NCBI GenBank assembly: GCA_913057945.1
Contig: CAJXOF010000003.1
Span: 1-64,000, forward strand
Direction: 5' to 3'
DNA length: 64,000 bases
DNA from: an uncultured Hyphomonadaceae bacterium
Lineage (GTDB): Bacteria > Pseudomonadota > Alphaproteobacteria > Caulobacterales > Hyphomonadaceae
Shown one piece after another: positions 23,277 to 31,800 of the stretch. The notes under the pieces are model-generated. The model ran no database searches. It worked only from the letters and a program-made list of their open reading frames with translations, and was not told where the DNA came from. Position 1 is the stretch's first letter; each line of letters begins with the position of its first letter. The translations under genes were made by a program, and so were the position numbers.

Positions 23277-24443
23277 ATGACCAAGGAAACCAAGATGGCA
23301 GGTGGCGGCGATGCCGAGCTGATGGCGGCCTTCGCCGCCTATACCGAGGCGAACGATGCCCGCCTGGCGGAGATCGAAGCCAAGGGCGCAAGCGATCCGC
23401 TAACGGATGAACGGCTGTCGCGCATTGACCGGCGGCTCGAAGCGCTGAGCCTGAAAATGGCCCGGCCGGAGGCAGGCGAGGGGAAGACCGCCGACGAGGA
23501 TGCGCGCAGCGCGGCCTGGGGGCGCTATTTGCGCAGCGGCGATGATAGCGGGCTGTCGCGGCTCGACGTGAAGGCGCTGAACACTGGCACGGATGAGCAG
23601 GGCGGCTATATTGCGCCGCCGGAGCTGGACCGGCTGATCGAGTCGCGCCTGCTGGCGGCAAGCCCGATGCGCCAGATCGCGACCGTGCGGCAGACGTCTG
23701 CCGGTGTCTACAAGAAGCCGGTCGGGCTGGGCGCGGCGGCCAGTTGGGTCGGCGAACAGGTGGCGCGGACCGAAACGGCGCAGTCGGGGCTGTCCCTGCT
23801 CGAATTCCCGGCGGGCGAGCTTTACGCCATGCCGGCGGCGACGCAGACCCTGCTGGAAGATTCCTATGCCGATATTGATGCCTGGCTGGCCGATGAGGTG
23901 GAGGCCGCCTTTGCGGCGCAGGAATCGGCGGCCTTCATCAGCGGCGATGGCGATGGCAAGCCGAAGGGCTTTCTCGACTATGAGATCGTCGCCGAGGCAA
24001 GCCATGTCTGGGGCAAGGTGGGCTCGGTGGCCGGGGACTTTGCCGCCGCCGATGCGGCAGACCAGCTGATCGACCTGATCTACACGCCCAAGGCACAGTT
24101 CCGCGCCAATGGTCGCTTCGTGATGAACCGGCGCACGGTGGCCGCTGTCCGCAAGCTGAAAGATGTGGACGGGCGGTATATCTGGCAGCCCGGCACGGGG
24201 GGCGAGCCCGCCACGATCATGGGCTATCCGGTGACCGAGGCCGAGGACATGCCGGACATTGGCACGGGCAATGCGGCCATCGCCTTCGGCGACTTCCGCC
24301 GCTTCTACCTGATCGCCGACCGGCAGGGCGCGCGCGTCTTGCGTGACCCGTACTCCGCTAAGCCCTTCGTCCTGTTCTACACGACCAAGCGCGTCGGCGG
24401 CGGCGTGCAGAATTTCGACGCCGCGAAAGTGATGGTGTTCTGA
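23277..24443 (+). CDS. GTA major capsid protein (g5), HK97 fold
   Basis: 388 residues. Shell protein of the GTA head. Residues ~1-100 form a charged helical delta/scaffold domain (LAEIEAKGAS..., LSRIDRRLEALSLKMA) that the protease would remove. The HK97 fold starts around KALNTGTDEQGGYIAPPEL, includes SPMRQIATVRQTSAG and the E-loop and spine helix regions, and ends GVQNFDAAKVMVF. GGAG site before the ATG. Confidence 0.93.
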   Translation: MTKETKMAGGGDAELMAAFAAYTEANDARLAEIEAKGASDPLTDERLSRIDRRLEALSLKMARPEAGEGKTADEDARSAAWGRYLRSGDDSGLSRLDVKALNTGTDEQGGYIAPPELDRLIESRLLAASPMRQIATVRQTSAGVYKKPVGLGAAASWVGEQVARTETAQSGLSLLEFPAGELYAMPAATQTLLEDSYADIDAWLADEVEAAFAAQESAAFISGDGDGKPKGFLDYEIVAEASHVWGKVGSVAGDFAAADAADQLIDLIYTPKAQFRANGRFVMNRRTVAAVRKLKDVDGRYIWQPGTGGEPATIMGYPVTEAEDMPDIGTGNAAIAFGDFRRFYLIADRQGARVLRDPYSAKPFVLFYTTKRVGGGVQNFDAAKVMVF

Positions 24444-24552
24444 GTTTTTAAATCTGCTCGGGCGCGGTTCCTCGCTGCGCTCGGGCACCCTGCGCCTGCG
24501 CGTTGCTTGTGTGGGTGCTTCGCAAGTTCAATCCAACCAAAGGAAACCAAAC

Positions 24553-24756
24553 ATGTTCGAATCCATTCTCACCACCCTCATCCGCCAGGCCGCGCTTCTG
24601 ACCGGCCCGCAGCAGGAGGAATTCACTACGAAGATCGCCGAAGCGCTCTCGACCCTGATCAATTCGACCGAGACCGAGATCGACAATGAACTCGTCCGCA
24701 GCGTCGCCCTGCCCATCGGGGGCACGCTGATCGAAAAGCTGGAGGGGCTGGTTTAG
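24553..24756 (+). CDS. Small unknown protein between GTA g5 and g6
   Basis: 67 residues, no family recognised. Begins MFESILTTLIRQAALLTG; regular spacing of Leu/Ile and acidic residues suggests two or three amphipathic helices and no membrane span. AAAGGA ribosome site 8 bases before the ATG. Standard GTA clusters have nothing here. Its stop overlaps by 4 bases the stop of a tiny ORF on the other strand. Confidence 0.55.
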   Translation: MFESILTTLIRQAALLTGPQQEEFTTKIAEALSTLINSTETEIDNELVRSVALPIGGTLIEKLEGLV

Positions 24757-24851
24757 GGTAGCTTTTGCATGAGTTCCAAGCTCAGCAGCAGCAGTCCAAG
24801 TAGTATCCGAAGCCAGTCCATCCATTCACGCAGTTTCTTGGGAATCTTCAT
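24753..24851 (-). CDS. Candidate 32-residue membrane peptide antisense to the GTA operon
   Basis: Starts MKIPKKLREWMDWL, then a run of Leu and Ile (residues ~14-25) long enough for a short membrane helix, ending QKLP. Positive start, hydrophobic middle and small size recall type I toxin or pinholin-like peptides. A GGAGTGATGTG site precedes the ATG. On the same strand TATACT (24913-24908) stands about 57 bases upstream as a possible -10. No homology claim is possible for so short a frame. Confidence 0.4.
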   Translation of the reverse strand: MKIPKKLREWMDWLRILLGLLLLSLELMQKLP

Positions 24852-24947
24852 CACATCACTCCATTGATTAGATGTGGTTCAAGCTCCCATGAAGGCTGTA
24901 TATCCAGAGTATACGGCGAATAACCCCATAAAAACAAAGGGTAAGAG

Positions 24948-25496
24948 ATGAACAATCTGACGGTGATCTCACCGCCGGACGGGGAGGCTTTGTCTCTCGA
25001 CGCGGCAAAGGAGTATTTGCGCATCGGCCATGCGGGCGAGGATGGGCTGGTGGCGGAGTTGATCGCGGCGGCGCGGGCGCGGCTGGAGGCGGAGACGGGG
25101 CTGGCCCTGATCGAGCGCACGGTGACGCGGCGGTTTGACCGCTGGCCATCCGGCGTGACGCGGACCGGCATGCGGCTGGTGCCGGGGCCGGCCTCGGCGC
25201 TGGTCTCGGTTGAGACAATCGATGCAGACGGCGTGGCGCAACTCTACACCGCGCGGTTTGCGCTGAGCGGCGGGCGGCTGCGGCTGAAGCCGTTCGTGTC
25301 GTTGCCGCCCATTCCGCCGGGCGGGCATGCGGACGTGACCTTCGTGACCGGCTATGGCGCGGCAGCGGATGTGCCGGAGGATCTGGTGCAGGCGCTGAAG
25401 CGGCTGGTGCTGGCGGCCTATCGGCGTGAGGCGGGCGAGGCGCTGCCGGACGAGGTCCGCGAAATTCTCGCCGCGCGGCGGGAGCGTCGGATATGA
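24948..25496 (+). CDS. GTA head-tail adaptor (g6)
   Basis: 182 residues. Connector protein that binds under the portal (phiE125 gp8/HK97 gp6-like family). N-terminal SLDAAKEYLRIGHAGEDGLVAELIAAARARLEAETGLALIERT-type pattern is the family hallmark (helical connector core); the middle is a beta region, and VPEDLVQALKRLVLAAYRRE is the closing helix. Its stop overlaps the g8 start by 4 bases, so there is no room for a separate g7 head-closure gene, which RcGTA has at this point. Confidence 0.82.
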   Translation: MNNLTVISPPDGEALSLDAAKEYLRIGHAGEDGLVAELIAAARARLEAETGLALIERTVTRRFDRWPSGVTRTGMRLVPGPASALVSVETIDADGVAQLYTARFALSGGRLRLKPFVSLPPIPPGGHADVTFVTGYGAAADVPEDLVQALKRLVLAAYRREAGEALPDEVREILAARRERRI

Positions 25497-25903
25497 GCGC
25501 CGAGGCCGCCATCCAGGACGCCCTGATGGCGCTGCTGCGGGCCGATGCCGGCGTGCAGGCGATCTTCGGCACACCGGCACGCGTGTTCGATGCGGAGAGC
25601 GATGCGCCGATCTTCCCCTATGCGCAATTGGAGCGCCATGAGGTCACGGCCGCCGGGGCGGCCTTGGTGGACGGCCATGAGCACCGGCTGACGCTCGCCG
25701 TGTTCAGCCGCGAGGACGGGCTGAAAGCCGCGAAGGCAGCGGTGGCGGCCTTGCGCGCGGCGGTTGAGGGCGCGGACTGGAGCGGGGCTGGCGTGCATGT
25801 GGTGATGGCGCATGTCGTTTATGGCGATGTCATGCGCACCGCCGACAAGCGCGCCTTTCGCGGAATCATTCGCATTCGGATCATATCGGAGGAGGCAGGC
25901 TGA
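25493..25903 (+). CDS. GTA tail terminator (g8), DUF3168 family
   Basis: 136 residues. Caps the tail tube at the head end. The DUF3168 pattern is clear: AAIQDALMALLRADAGVQAIFG at the start, FPYAQLERHEV, HRLTLAVFSREDGLKAAKAAVAALRAAV, then a C-terminal strand GIIRIRIISEE. ATGA overlap with g6; its TGA overlaps the g9 ATG by one base. Confidence 0.85.
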   Translation: MSAEAAIQDALMALLRADAGVQAIFGTPARVFDAESDAPIFPYAQLERHEVTAAGAALVDGHEHRLTLAVFSREDGLKAAKAAVAALRAAVEGADWSGAGVHVVMAHVVYGDVMRTADKRAFRGIIRIRIISEEAG

Positions 25904-26316
25904 TGGCGGGCCAGAGGGGCAGGGACATCCTGCTGAAGATTTCAGACGGCGCGGATGGGTTCACGACGCTGGCAGGCGTGCGGGCGAGCCGCATCCAGCT
26001 GTCGGCCGGGACCGTGGACGGCACCAGCGCCGACAGCGCCGAAGCCTGGCGCGAACTGGTCGAGGGGGCGGGCATCAAATCCGCCCGCGTGACCGGGCGC
26101 GGCGTGTTCAAGGACGCGGCTTCGGATGCGCGAATGCGGGCCGTGTTCTTTGGCGGAGAGGCGCCGGACTGGCAGCTCGTCCTGCCGGATTTCGGCACGC
26201 TGAGGGGCGCGTTCCAGATCAGCGAACTCAGCTGGAGCGGCGCGCATGATGGCGAGGCGGAATTCTCTGTCACGCTGGAAAGCGCGGGCCTGCTCGCCTT
26301 TGAGGTGCTGCCATGA
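25903..26316 (+). CDS. GTA major tail protein (g9), TP901-1-like
   Basis: 137 residues. Tail tube subunit. Starts MAGQRGRDILLKISDG, followed by FTTLAGVRASRIQLSAGTVDGTSADS and the WRELVEGAGIKSARVTGRGVF block, all typical of TP901-1-family tube proteins; ends EAEFSVTLESAGLLAFEVLP. One-base overlap with g8 and an ATGA overlap with g10. Confidence 0.9.
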   Translation: MAGQRGRDILLKISDGADGFTTLAGVRASRIQLSAGTVDGTSADSAEAWRELVEGAGIKSARVTGRGVFKDAASDARMRAVFFGGEAPDWQLVLPDFGTLRGAFQISELSWSGAHDGEAEFSVTLESAGLLAFEVLP

Positions 26317-26606
26317 ACGCGGCGCGGGGCGAGACCGGATTGGTGATCGGCGGCGTGGCGCGGCGGCTCTGCCTGACGCTGGGCGCGCTGGCCGAGATCG
26401 AGGCGGCGTTCGGCTGCGCGCGGATGAGCGAGCTGGAGGCGCGGATGCGGGCCCTGTCAGCGGCGGATTTGCTGGTGGTGCTGGCAGCCCTGTTGCGGGG
26501 CGGCGGTGATGGCGAATTGGCGACGCGCCTGAGCGAGCAGGACGTGGCGCCGGGCGCGGCGGCGCGGGCGGTGGCCGAAGCCTTCCGGCTGGGGCTGGCG
26601 GGGTGA
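26313..26606 (+). CDS. GTA g10, tail assembly chaperone-like protein
   Basis: 97 residues. Starts MNAARGETGLVIGGVARRLCLTLGALAEIEAAFG, the constant opening of the GTA g10 family, with a beta hairpin then helices. Together with the next small gene it takes the place of the tail chaperones G and GT in siphophages. Its TGA overlaps the next ATG (TGATG). Confidence 0.85.
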   Translation: MNAARGETGLVIGGVARRLCLTLGALAEIEAAFGCARMSELEARMRALSAADLLVVLAALLRGGGDGELATRLSEQDVAPGAAARAVAEAFRLGLAG

Positions 26607-26782
26607 TGCTGCCATGGGCGGAGATGTTGCGCTCGGCGCTGGCGGTGGGGATCGGGCCGAAGGATTTCTGGCAGCTGTCGCTGACCGAATGGCGCTGGCT
26701 CGCGGCGCGCCGGGCAGGGCTGAAGGCGGAGCGGCTACAGGAATTGATGGCGGCGTTTCCGGATGAGGAGAAAGCGCAATGA
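26606..26782 (+). CDS. GTA g10.1 (Rcc01693-type) small tail assembly protein
   Basis: 58 residues. Starts MLPWAEMLRSALAVGIGPKDFWQLSL, with Trp-rich helices (FWQLSLTEWRWLAARR); the LGIGPxxFWxLxxxEW pattern is diagnostic of the small protein between g10 and g11. Overlaps g10 by one base (TGATG) and g11 by ATGA. In siphophages such a protein joins the tail chaperone step. Confidence 0.82.
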   Translation: MLPWAEMLRSALAVGIGPKDFWQLSLTEWRWLAARRAGLKAERLQELMAAFPDEEKAQ

Positions 26783-27156
26783 ACGATTTCGACAATGATT
26801 TGAACGCCGCAGGCGACGCGCTGCGCAGCCTGGCCGAGGGGCCGGGCGTCCAGGCGGCCGAAGCGCTGGAGGCCGCCTTCGGGCGGGCGGGGCAGAGCAT
26901 CGAGGCAGCGCTGGGACAGGCCGCCCGGTCGGGCGAGCTGGATTTCGAGCGCATGGCGGAAAGCATCCTGAAGGATCTGGCACGTGTCGCCGCCGAAAGC
27001 GTTGCGGCGATGGCGGGCGCACAGAGCGGCGCGCAGCAGGCGGTGACGCTGAACATGAATTATGCGCCGGGAGCGGAGCCATCCGGACGTGAGAGCGAAG
27101 CGACAATGAGCGCCCTGCTGGCGCGGATCGTGGCAGGCGGAGGGCGATTCCTGTGA
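26779..27156 (+). CDS. GTA tape measure protein (g11), unusually short
   Basis: 125 residues. Tail-length ruler: helical and Ala-rich (AAEALEAAFGRAGQSIEAALGQAARSG), with the family block FERMAESILKDLARVAAES before a Gly-rich end. RcGTA g11 is about 219 residues, so the tail here should be very short if length scales with this protein. ATGA overlap with g10.1; g12 starts inside its stop codon. Confidence 0.82.
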   Translation: MNDFDNDLNAAGDALRSLAEGPGVQAAEALEAAFGRAGQSIEAALGQAARSGELDFERMAESILKDLARVAAESVAAMAGAQSGAQQAVTLNMNYAPGAEPSGRESEATMSALLARIVAGGGRFL

Positions 27157-27770
27157 GCTTGGCGAATTTCCATGAGGTGAGTTTCCCGGTGCCGCTGGCG
27201 CTGGCAGCGACGGGTGGGCCGGAGCGGCGCACGGACGTGGTGACGCTGGCGAGCGGGGCCGAGGCGCGCAATGCGGTCTGGGCCGGCTCGCGGCGGCGCT
27301 GGGATGTCGGCAGCGCGGCGCTGAAGCTGGACGCGCTGCAGGCGCTGGTCGAGTTCTTCGAGGCGCGGGGCGGGCGGCTGCATGGGTTCCGGTTCCGGGA
27401 TGCGCTGGAAGATCGGTCCTGCGCGGTGGGCGAGATGCCGACGGTAACGGACCAGGTAATCGGGACGGGCGATGGCACGGAGACGCGGTTCGGGCTTGTG
27501 AAGGCATATGGCGATTATGCACGACGCATCCTGAAGCCGGTGGCGGGCAGCGTACTGGTCGCCGTGAACGGCGTGGCGGCTCCGTTCACCGTCGATGAAA
27601 TGACGGGCGAAGTGACACTGGACAGCGCGCCAGAGCCGGGCGCTGTGGTGAGTTCCGGGTTCCGGTTCGATTGCCCGGTGCGGTTCGATACGGACCGGCT
27701 CGACATCACGCTGGAAGGCTTTGGCGCAGGCAAGGCGCTGCGTGTGCCGCTCATCGAACTGGTGGGATAG
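27153..27770 (+). CDS. GTA distal tail protein (g12), DUF2460
   Basis: 205 residues, GTG start overlapping the g11 stop (GTGA). The DUF2460 pattern is plain: FHEVSFPVPLALAATGGPERRTDVVTL, then RRRWDVGSAALKLDALQALVEFFEARGGRLHGFRFRD and DCPVRFDTDRL near the end. Forms the ring at the end of the tail tube, the platform for g13-g15. Confidence 0.9.
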   Translation: MSLANFHEVSFPVPLALAATGGPERRTDVVTLASGAEARNAVWAGSRRRWDVGSAALKLDALQALVEFFEARGGRLHGFRFRDALEDRSCAVGEMPTVTDQVIGTGDGTETRFGLVKAYGDYARRILKPVAGSVLVAVNGVAAPFTVDEMTGEVTLDSAPEPGAVVSSGFRFDCPVRFDTDRLDITLEGFGAGKALRVPLIELVG

Positions 27771-27775
27771 GCGCC

Positions 27776-28423
27776 ATGCGGATCATTGAACAGGACTTAG
27801 CAGAACGACTGGCGAGCGGGGCGGCGACGACGTGCCTCTGCTGGCGGCTGGAGCGGGCGGACGGGTTTGGGCTGGCCGTGACCGAGCATGACCGGGCGCT
27901 GGAGGTGGACGGAACGCTCTACCAGCCCGGCGCGGCGCTGGAAGGGGCGAGCTTTGCGCAGTCGGCCGATTTGAGGCCCGGCCATGCGGCAGCGGGCGGA
28001 GCGCTGGGACATGAGGCGATTACGGAAACGGACCTTGCAGCGGGCCTGTGGGATGGCGCGCGTGTGGAAGTGATCCGCGCCGACTGGCAGCGGCCGGATC
28101 TGTACATTCCGGTCTGGAGCGGACGGCTGAGCGAAGTAACGCGCAGTGAGACCGGGTTCGAGGCGCAGCTGGTGAGCCGGAAGGCCGAATTCGAACGGCC
28201 GCTGGGCCGGGTTTATGCACGCCAGTGCGACGCCGTGCTGGGCGATGCGCGCTGCGGCGTGGATGTGGGCGCGTTTCCGGGCACAGCCTGCGATCACAGG
28301 TTCGAGACGTGTTCGGACGTTTTCGGCAATGCCGAGAATTTTCGGGGCTTCCCGCATTTGCCGGGCGCGGATTTCGTACTGCTCGGCCCGGCGGCGAGCG
28401 GCAATGATGGAGGTCGGCGATGA
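27776..28423 (+). CDS. GTA baseplate hub protein (g13), DUF2163
   Basis: 215 residues. Starts MRIIEQDLAERLASGAATTCLCWRLERADG, the usual start of DUF2163 proteins. The second half has conserved Cys (RQCDAVLGDARCGVD, TACDHRFETCSDVFGN) that bind an iron-sulfur cluster or metal in RcGTA-type tail hubs, as I recall. Overlaps g14 by ATGA. Confidence 0.9.
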   Translation: MRIIEQDLAERLASGAATTCLCWRLERADGFGLAVTEHDRALEVDGTLYQPGAALEGASFAQSADLRPGHAAAGGALGHEAITETDLAAGLWDGARVEVIRADWQRPDLYIPVWSGRLSEVTRSETGFEAQLVSRKAEFERPLGRVYARQCDAVLGDARCGVDVGAFPGTACDHRFETCSDVFGNAENFRGFPHLPGADFVLLGPAASGNDGGRR

Positions 28424-28851
28424 GGCGGGACGAGATCGTGGCGGCGGCGCGCAGTTGGCTGGGCACGCCCTATCGCCATCAGGCGAGCCGCAAGGGCGCG
28501 GGCTGTGATTGTCTTGGCCTCGTGCGGGGCGTATGGCGGGAGCTGGTCGGGCCGGAGCCCGCACGCTTGCCGCCCTATACGCCGGACTGGGCCGAAGTGA
28601 CGGGCAAGGAGACGCTGCTGGCAGCGGCGCGGGCGCATTTGGTTGAAGTGCCGCTGGGTACAGCGCAGGCGGGCGATGTGCTGGTCTTCCGGATGGCGAC
28701 AGGTGTGCCCGCCAAGCATTGCGGCGTGCTGAGCGGCGAAGGCGCGCTGGTCCACGCCTATTGGGGACGGGCGGTGGTGGAGACGCGGCTGGTGCCGTGG
28801 TGGCGGAGGCGGGCGGTGGCGGCCTTCGCCTTTCCCGGTGTGGAGGATTAG
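28420..28851 (+). CDS. GTA cell-wall peptidase (g14), NlpC/P60
   Basis: 143 residues. Tail-tip peptidase that opens murein for DNA entry. LGTPYRHQASRKGAGCDCLGLV places the catalytic Cys at residue 31; the catalytic His lies in LVHAYW near residue 108. Full length for the family. Overlaps g13 by ATGA and is three bases before g15. Confidence 0.9.
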   Translation: MRRDEIVAAARSWLGTPYRHQASRKGAGCDCLGLVRGVWRELVGPEPARLPPYTPDWAEVTGKETLLAAARAHLVEVPLGTAQAGDVLVFRMATGVPAKHCGVLSGEGALVHAYWGRAVVETRLVPWWRRRAVAAFAFPGVED

Positions 28852-28854
28852 GAC

Positions 28855-31800
28855 ATGGCGCAGATCGTGTTTTCGAGTGTCGGGCAGGTGATTGGGCAGC
28901 AGGCCTTGCCGCAGGGGTTGAACCTGCTGGGACGGCAGCTCTCCGGCGCAGGGATTGGCAAGTCGCTGGGCAGTTTGGCGGGGCAAGCGGTCGGGGCGTA
29001 TTTCGCGCCCGCGCAGGAAGGCCCGCGCGTCAAATCCCTGCCGGTGATGGAAGCGCGCGAGGGGGCGGGCCTGCCCTCTGTCTACGGCCGGATGCGGGTC
29101 GGCGGTCAGGTGATCTGGGCGGCGCGGTTCAAGGAGAGCAAGACGACACGGCGGGCGAGCAGCAAGGGCGGGCCGAAGCTCACCGAATATGACTACTCGG
29201 TCAGCTTTGCCGTGGCACTGGGCGAGGGGCCGATCCTGGGCGTGCGGCGGGCCTGGGCAAATGGTGAGGCGTTTGACCTGTCGGGCGTGGTGCACCGGGT
29301 CTACAATGGCGACGAGGCGCAAATGCCCGATCCGCTGATCGAGATGATCGAGGGCGTGGCACCGGCCTATCGCGGGACGGCCTATATCGTGTTCGAGGAT
29401 CTGCCGCTGGATACGTTTGGCAACCGGCTGCCGCAGCTTTCCTTTGAGGTCGAGCGCGTGCCGCCGGGCGGGTCTGAGCCGGGGCTGGGCGATGTGGTGA
29501 CGGGGGTGAACATCATCCCGGCGTCGGGCGAGTTTGTCTATGCGACGGAAATTGCGCGCGAGCAGGCTTTTCCGGGGCATGAGCGCGCGGTGAATGCGTG
29601 GTCCGGCGAGGCGCGGGCGGATTTTCTTGTCTCGCTGGACCAGTTGGAAAACGACCTGCCGAACGTGTCGCGCGCCGCGCTGACGGTCGGCTGGTTCGGG
29701 ACGAGTATCGAGGCGGGCGCGTGCGAGATACATCCCGGCGTGGAGACACGTGAGCGGGTGACCGTGCCCTATGCGTGGGAAGTGGCGGGCGTCGCGCGGG
29801 GCGATGCCTATGTCATTTCGCGGGATGAAGACGGCCATCCGAATTATGGCGGCACGCCTGCGGATCGGTGCGTGATCGGCGCTATTCAGGAGATGAAAAC
29901 ACGGGGCCTGTCTGTCACGCTGTCGCCCTTCCTGTTCATGGACACGTCCGGCTTTCCGTGGCGGGGGCGGATCGGCGTGTCGGCAGATGGCACCGCGGCG
30001 GCGCGGAGCGAGATTGAGAGTTTCGTGAACGGATCAAATGGGTTCCGGAATTTCATCCTGCATCATGCGCAGCTGGCCGTAGACGCAGGCGGCGTCGAGG
30101 CGTTCCTGATCGGCAGCGAGATGGTGGGCCTCAGCCGGGTGCGGGATGCGGCCGGGGCGTTTCCGTTCGTTGAAGCGCTGGTGGCGCTGGCGGCGGAGGT
30201 GAAGGCGATCCTGCCGGGCGCGCAAGTGTCCTATGGCGCGGACTGGACCGAATATGGGGCTTATGTCCCCGGTGACGGATCGGAGGATGTCCTGTTCCCG
30301 CTGGACGCGCTCTGGGCGAGCCCCAATGTCGATTTCGTTGGCGTCGACTGGTATCCGCCGCTGGGGGATTGGCGGGACGGGGACGATCACCTTGATGCGT
30401 TGGCAGGCTATGCCGCAGCCGATGACCCGGCCTATCTGGCGTCGCAGATTGCGGGCGGGGAGGCGTTTGACTGGTATTATACGGACCAGGCTGCGCGCGA
30501 CGCGCAGGTGCGTGCACAGATCAATGATACGGCGCATGGCGAGCACTTCGTGTTCCGGCAAAAGGATATTGCGGGCTGGGCAGGCGCGTATCATCACGAA
30601 CGTCCCGACGGGGTGCGCAATCCGATGCCAACTGGCTGGGTGCCGGGGGCCAAGCCGGTTCGCCTGACCGAGATCGGCTTTGCGGCGGTCGACAAGGGCG
30701 GCAATGCGCCGAATGTGTTCGTTGATCCCAAGAGCAGCGAGAGCGCGCTGCCGCCCTATTCGAGCGGGGCGCGGGACGAAGTGTTCCAGCGCCGGGCACT
30801 CGCGGTGGTGTTGCCGCATTGGGAGGCGAGCCCGCTGGTCGAGGCGGCTTATGTCTGGGCATGGGACGGGCGGCCCTTTCCGGCCTGGCCGCTGAAGGAG
30901 GAGGTCTGGAGCGATGGCGGCAACTGGGCGCGCGGACATTGGCTGAATGGCCGGTCGGGCCTTGCGCCGCTGGCCGATGTGGTGGCGGATTTCTGCGCAC
31001 GGGGCGGCGTGACGGCAGTCGATGTGTCGGGGCTGGACGGGATTGTCGAAGGCTATGGGCTCGACGGGGTGCATTCGGTGCGGGCGGCGCTGGAGCCGCT
31101 CAGGGCGGCGTATGGCTTCGAGTGCGTGGAACGCGGCGGGGCGCTGGTGTTCCGCATGGCGGGCGAAGGCGGCGTTCTGGATGTGGCGCCGGGCGCGCTG
31201 GTGGAAGGCGGACTGAAGAAGACGCGCGCCCTGCTCGACAAGGCACCTGCAAGACTCAGGCTGACCTATGTTGATCTGGAGGCGGACTACCAGCCGGGCA
31301 TGGCGGAGGCGCGGACGGAAGGCGGTGATCCGCGACTGGTGCAGGATGTGGCCTTGCCGTTGGCGCTCGGGGCGAGCCGGGCGGAGGCGGTGGCCGGGGC
31401 GCTGCTGGAATCGGCGGCGAACGGGGAGACGGCGATTTGTGCTGTGTCGCTCTCGGCTTTGGCGCTGGAGCCGGGGGATGGGCTGCGCGTGGAGGGCGGG
31501 CCGGTCTGGCGTGTCACGGATGTTGTCGACCGGGGCGGTGTGCGGGCGCTGACCTGCCGGGAGGAGGTTGCCGCGATGCCGCGCGTGCGGGCGGGCGAGG
31601 CGGGCAGCGCGCCGCCGCCGGTGCCTGTGTTCGGCGGGGTGGACCTCGTTATCATGGACGCGCCCAGCCTGCCGGAGTTCGGCGAGGGCGCCGGGCCTCT
31701 GGTGGCGGCATGGGCCGATCCGTGGCCGGGAGAAGTGGTCGTGTCAGCCGGCCTGGCCGAAGACGCGCTGAGCGAGACAGTTCGACTCGACCGCCCGGCG

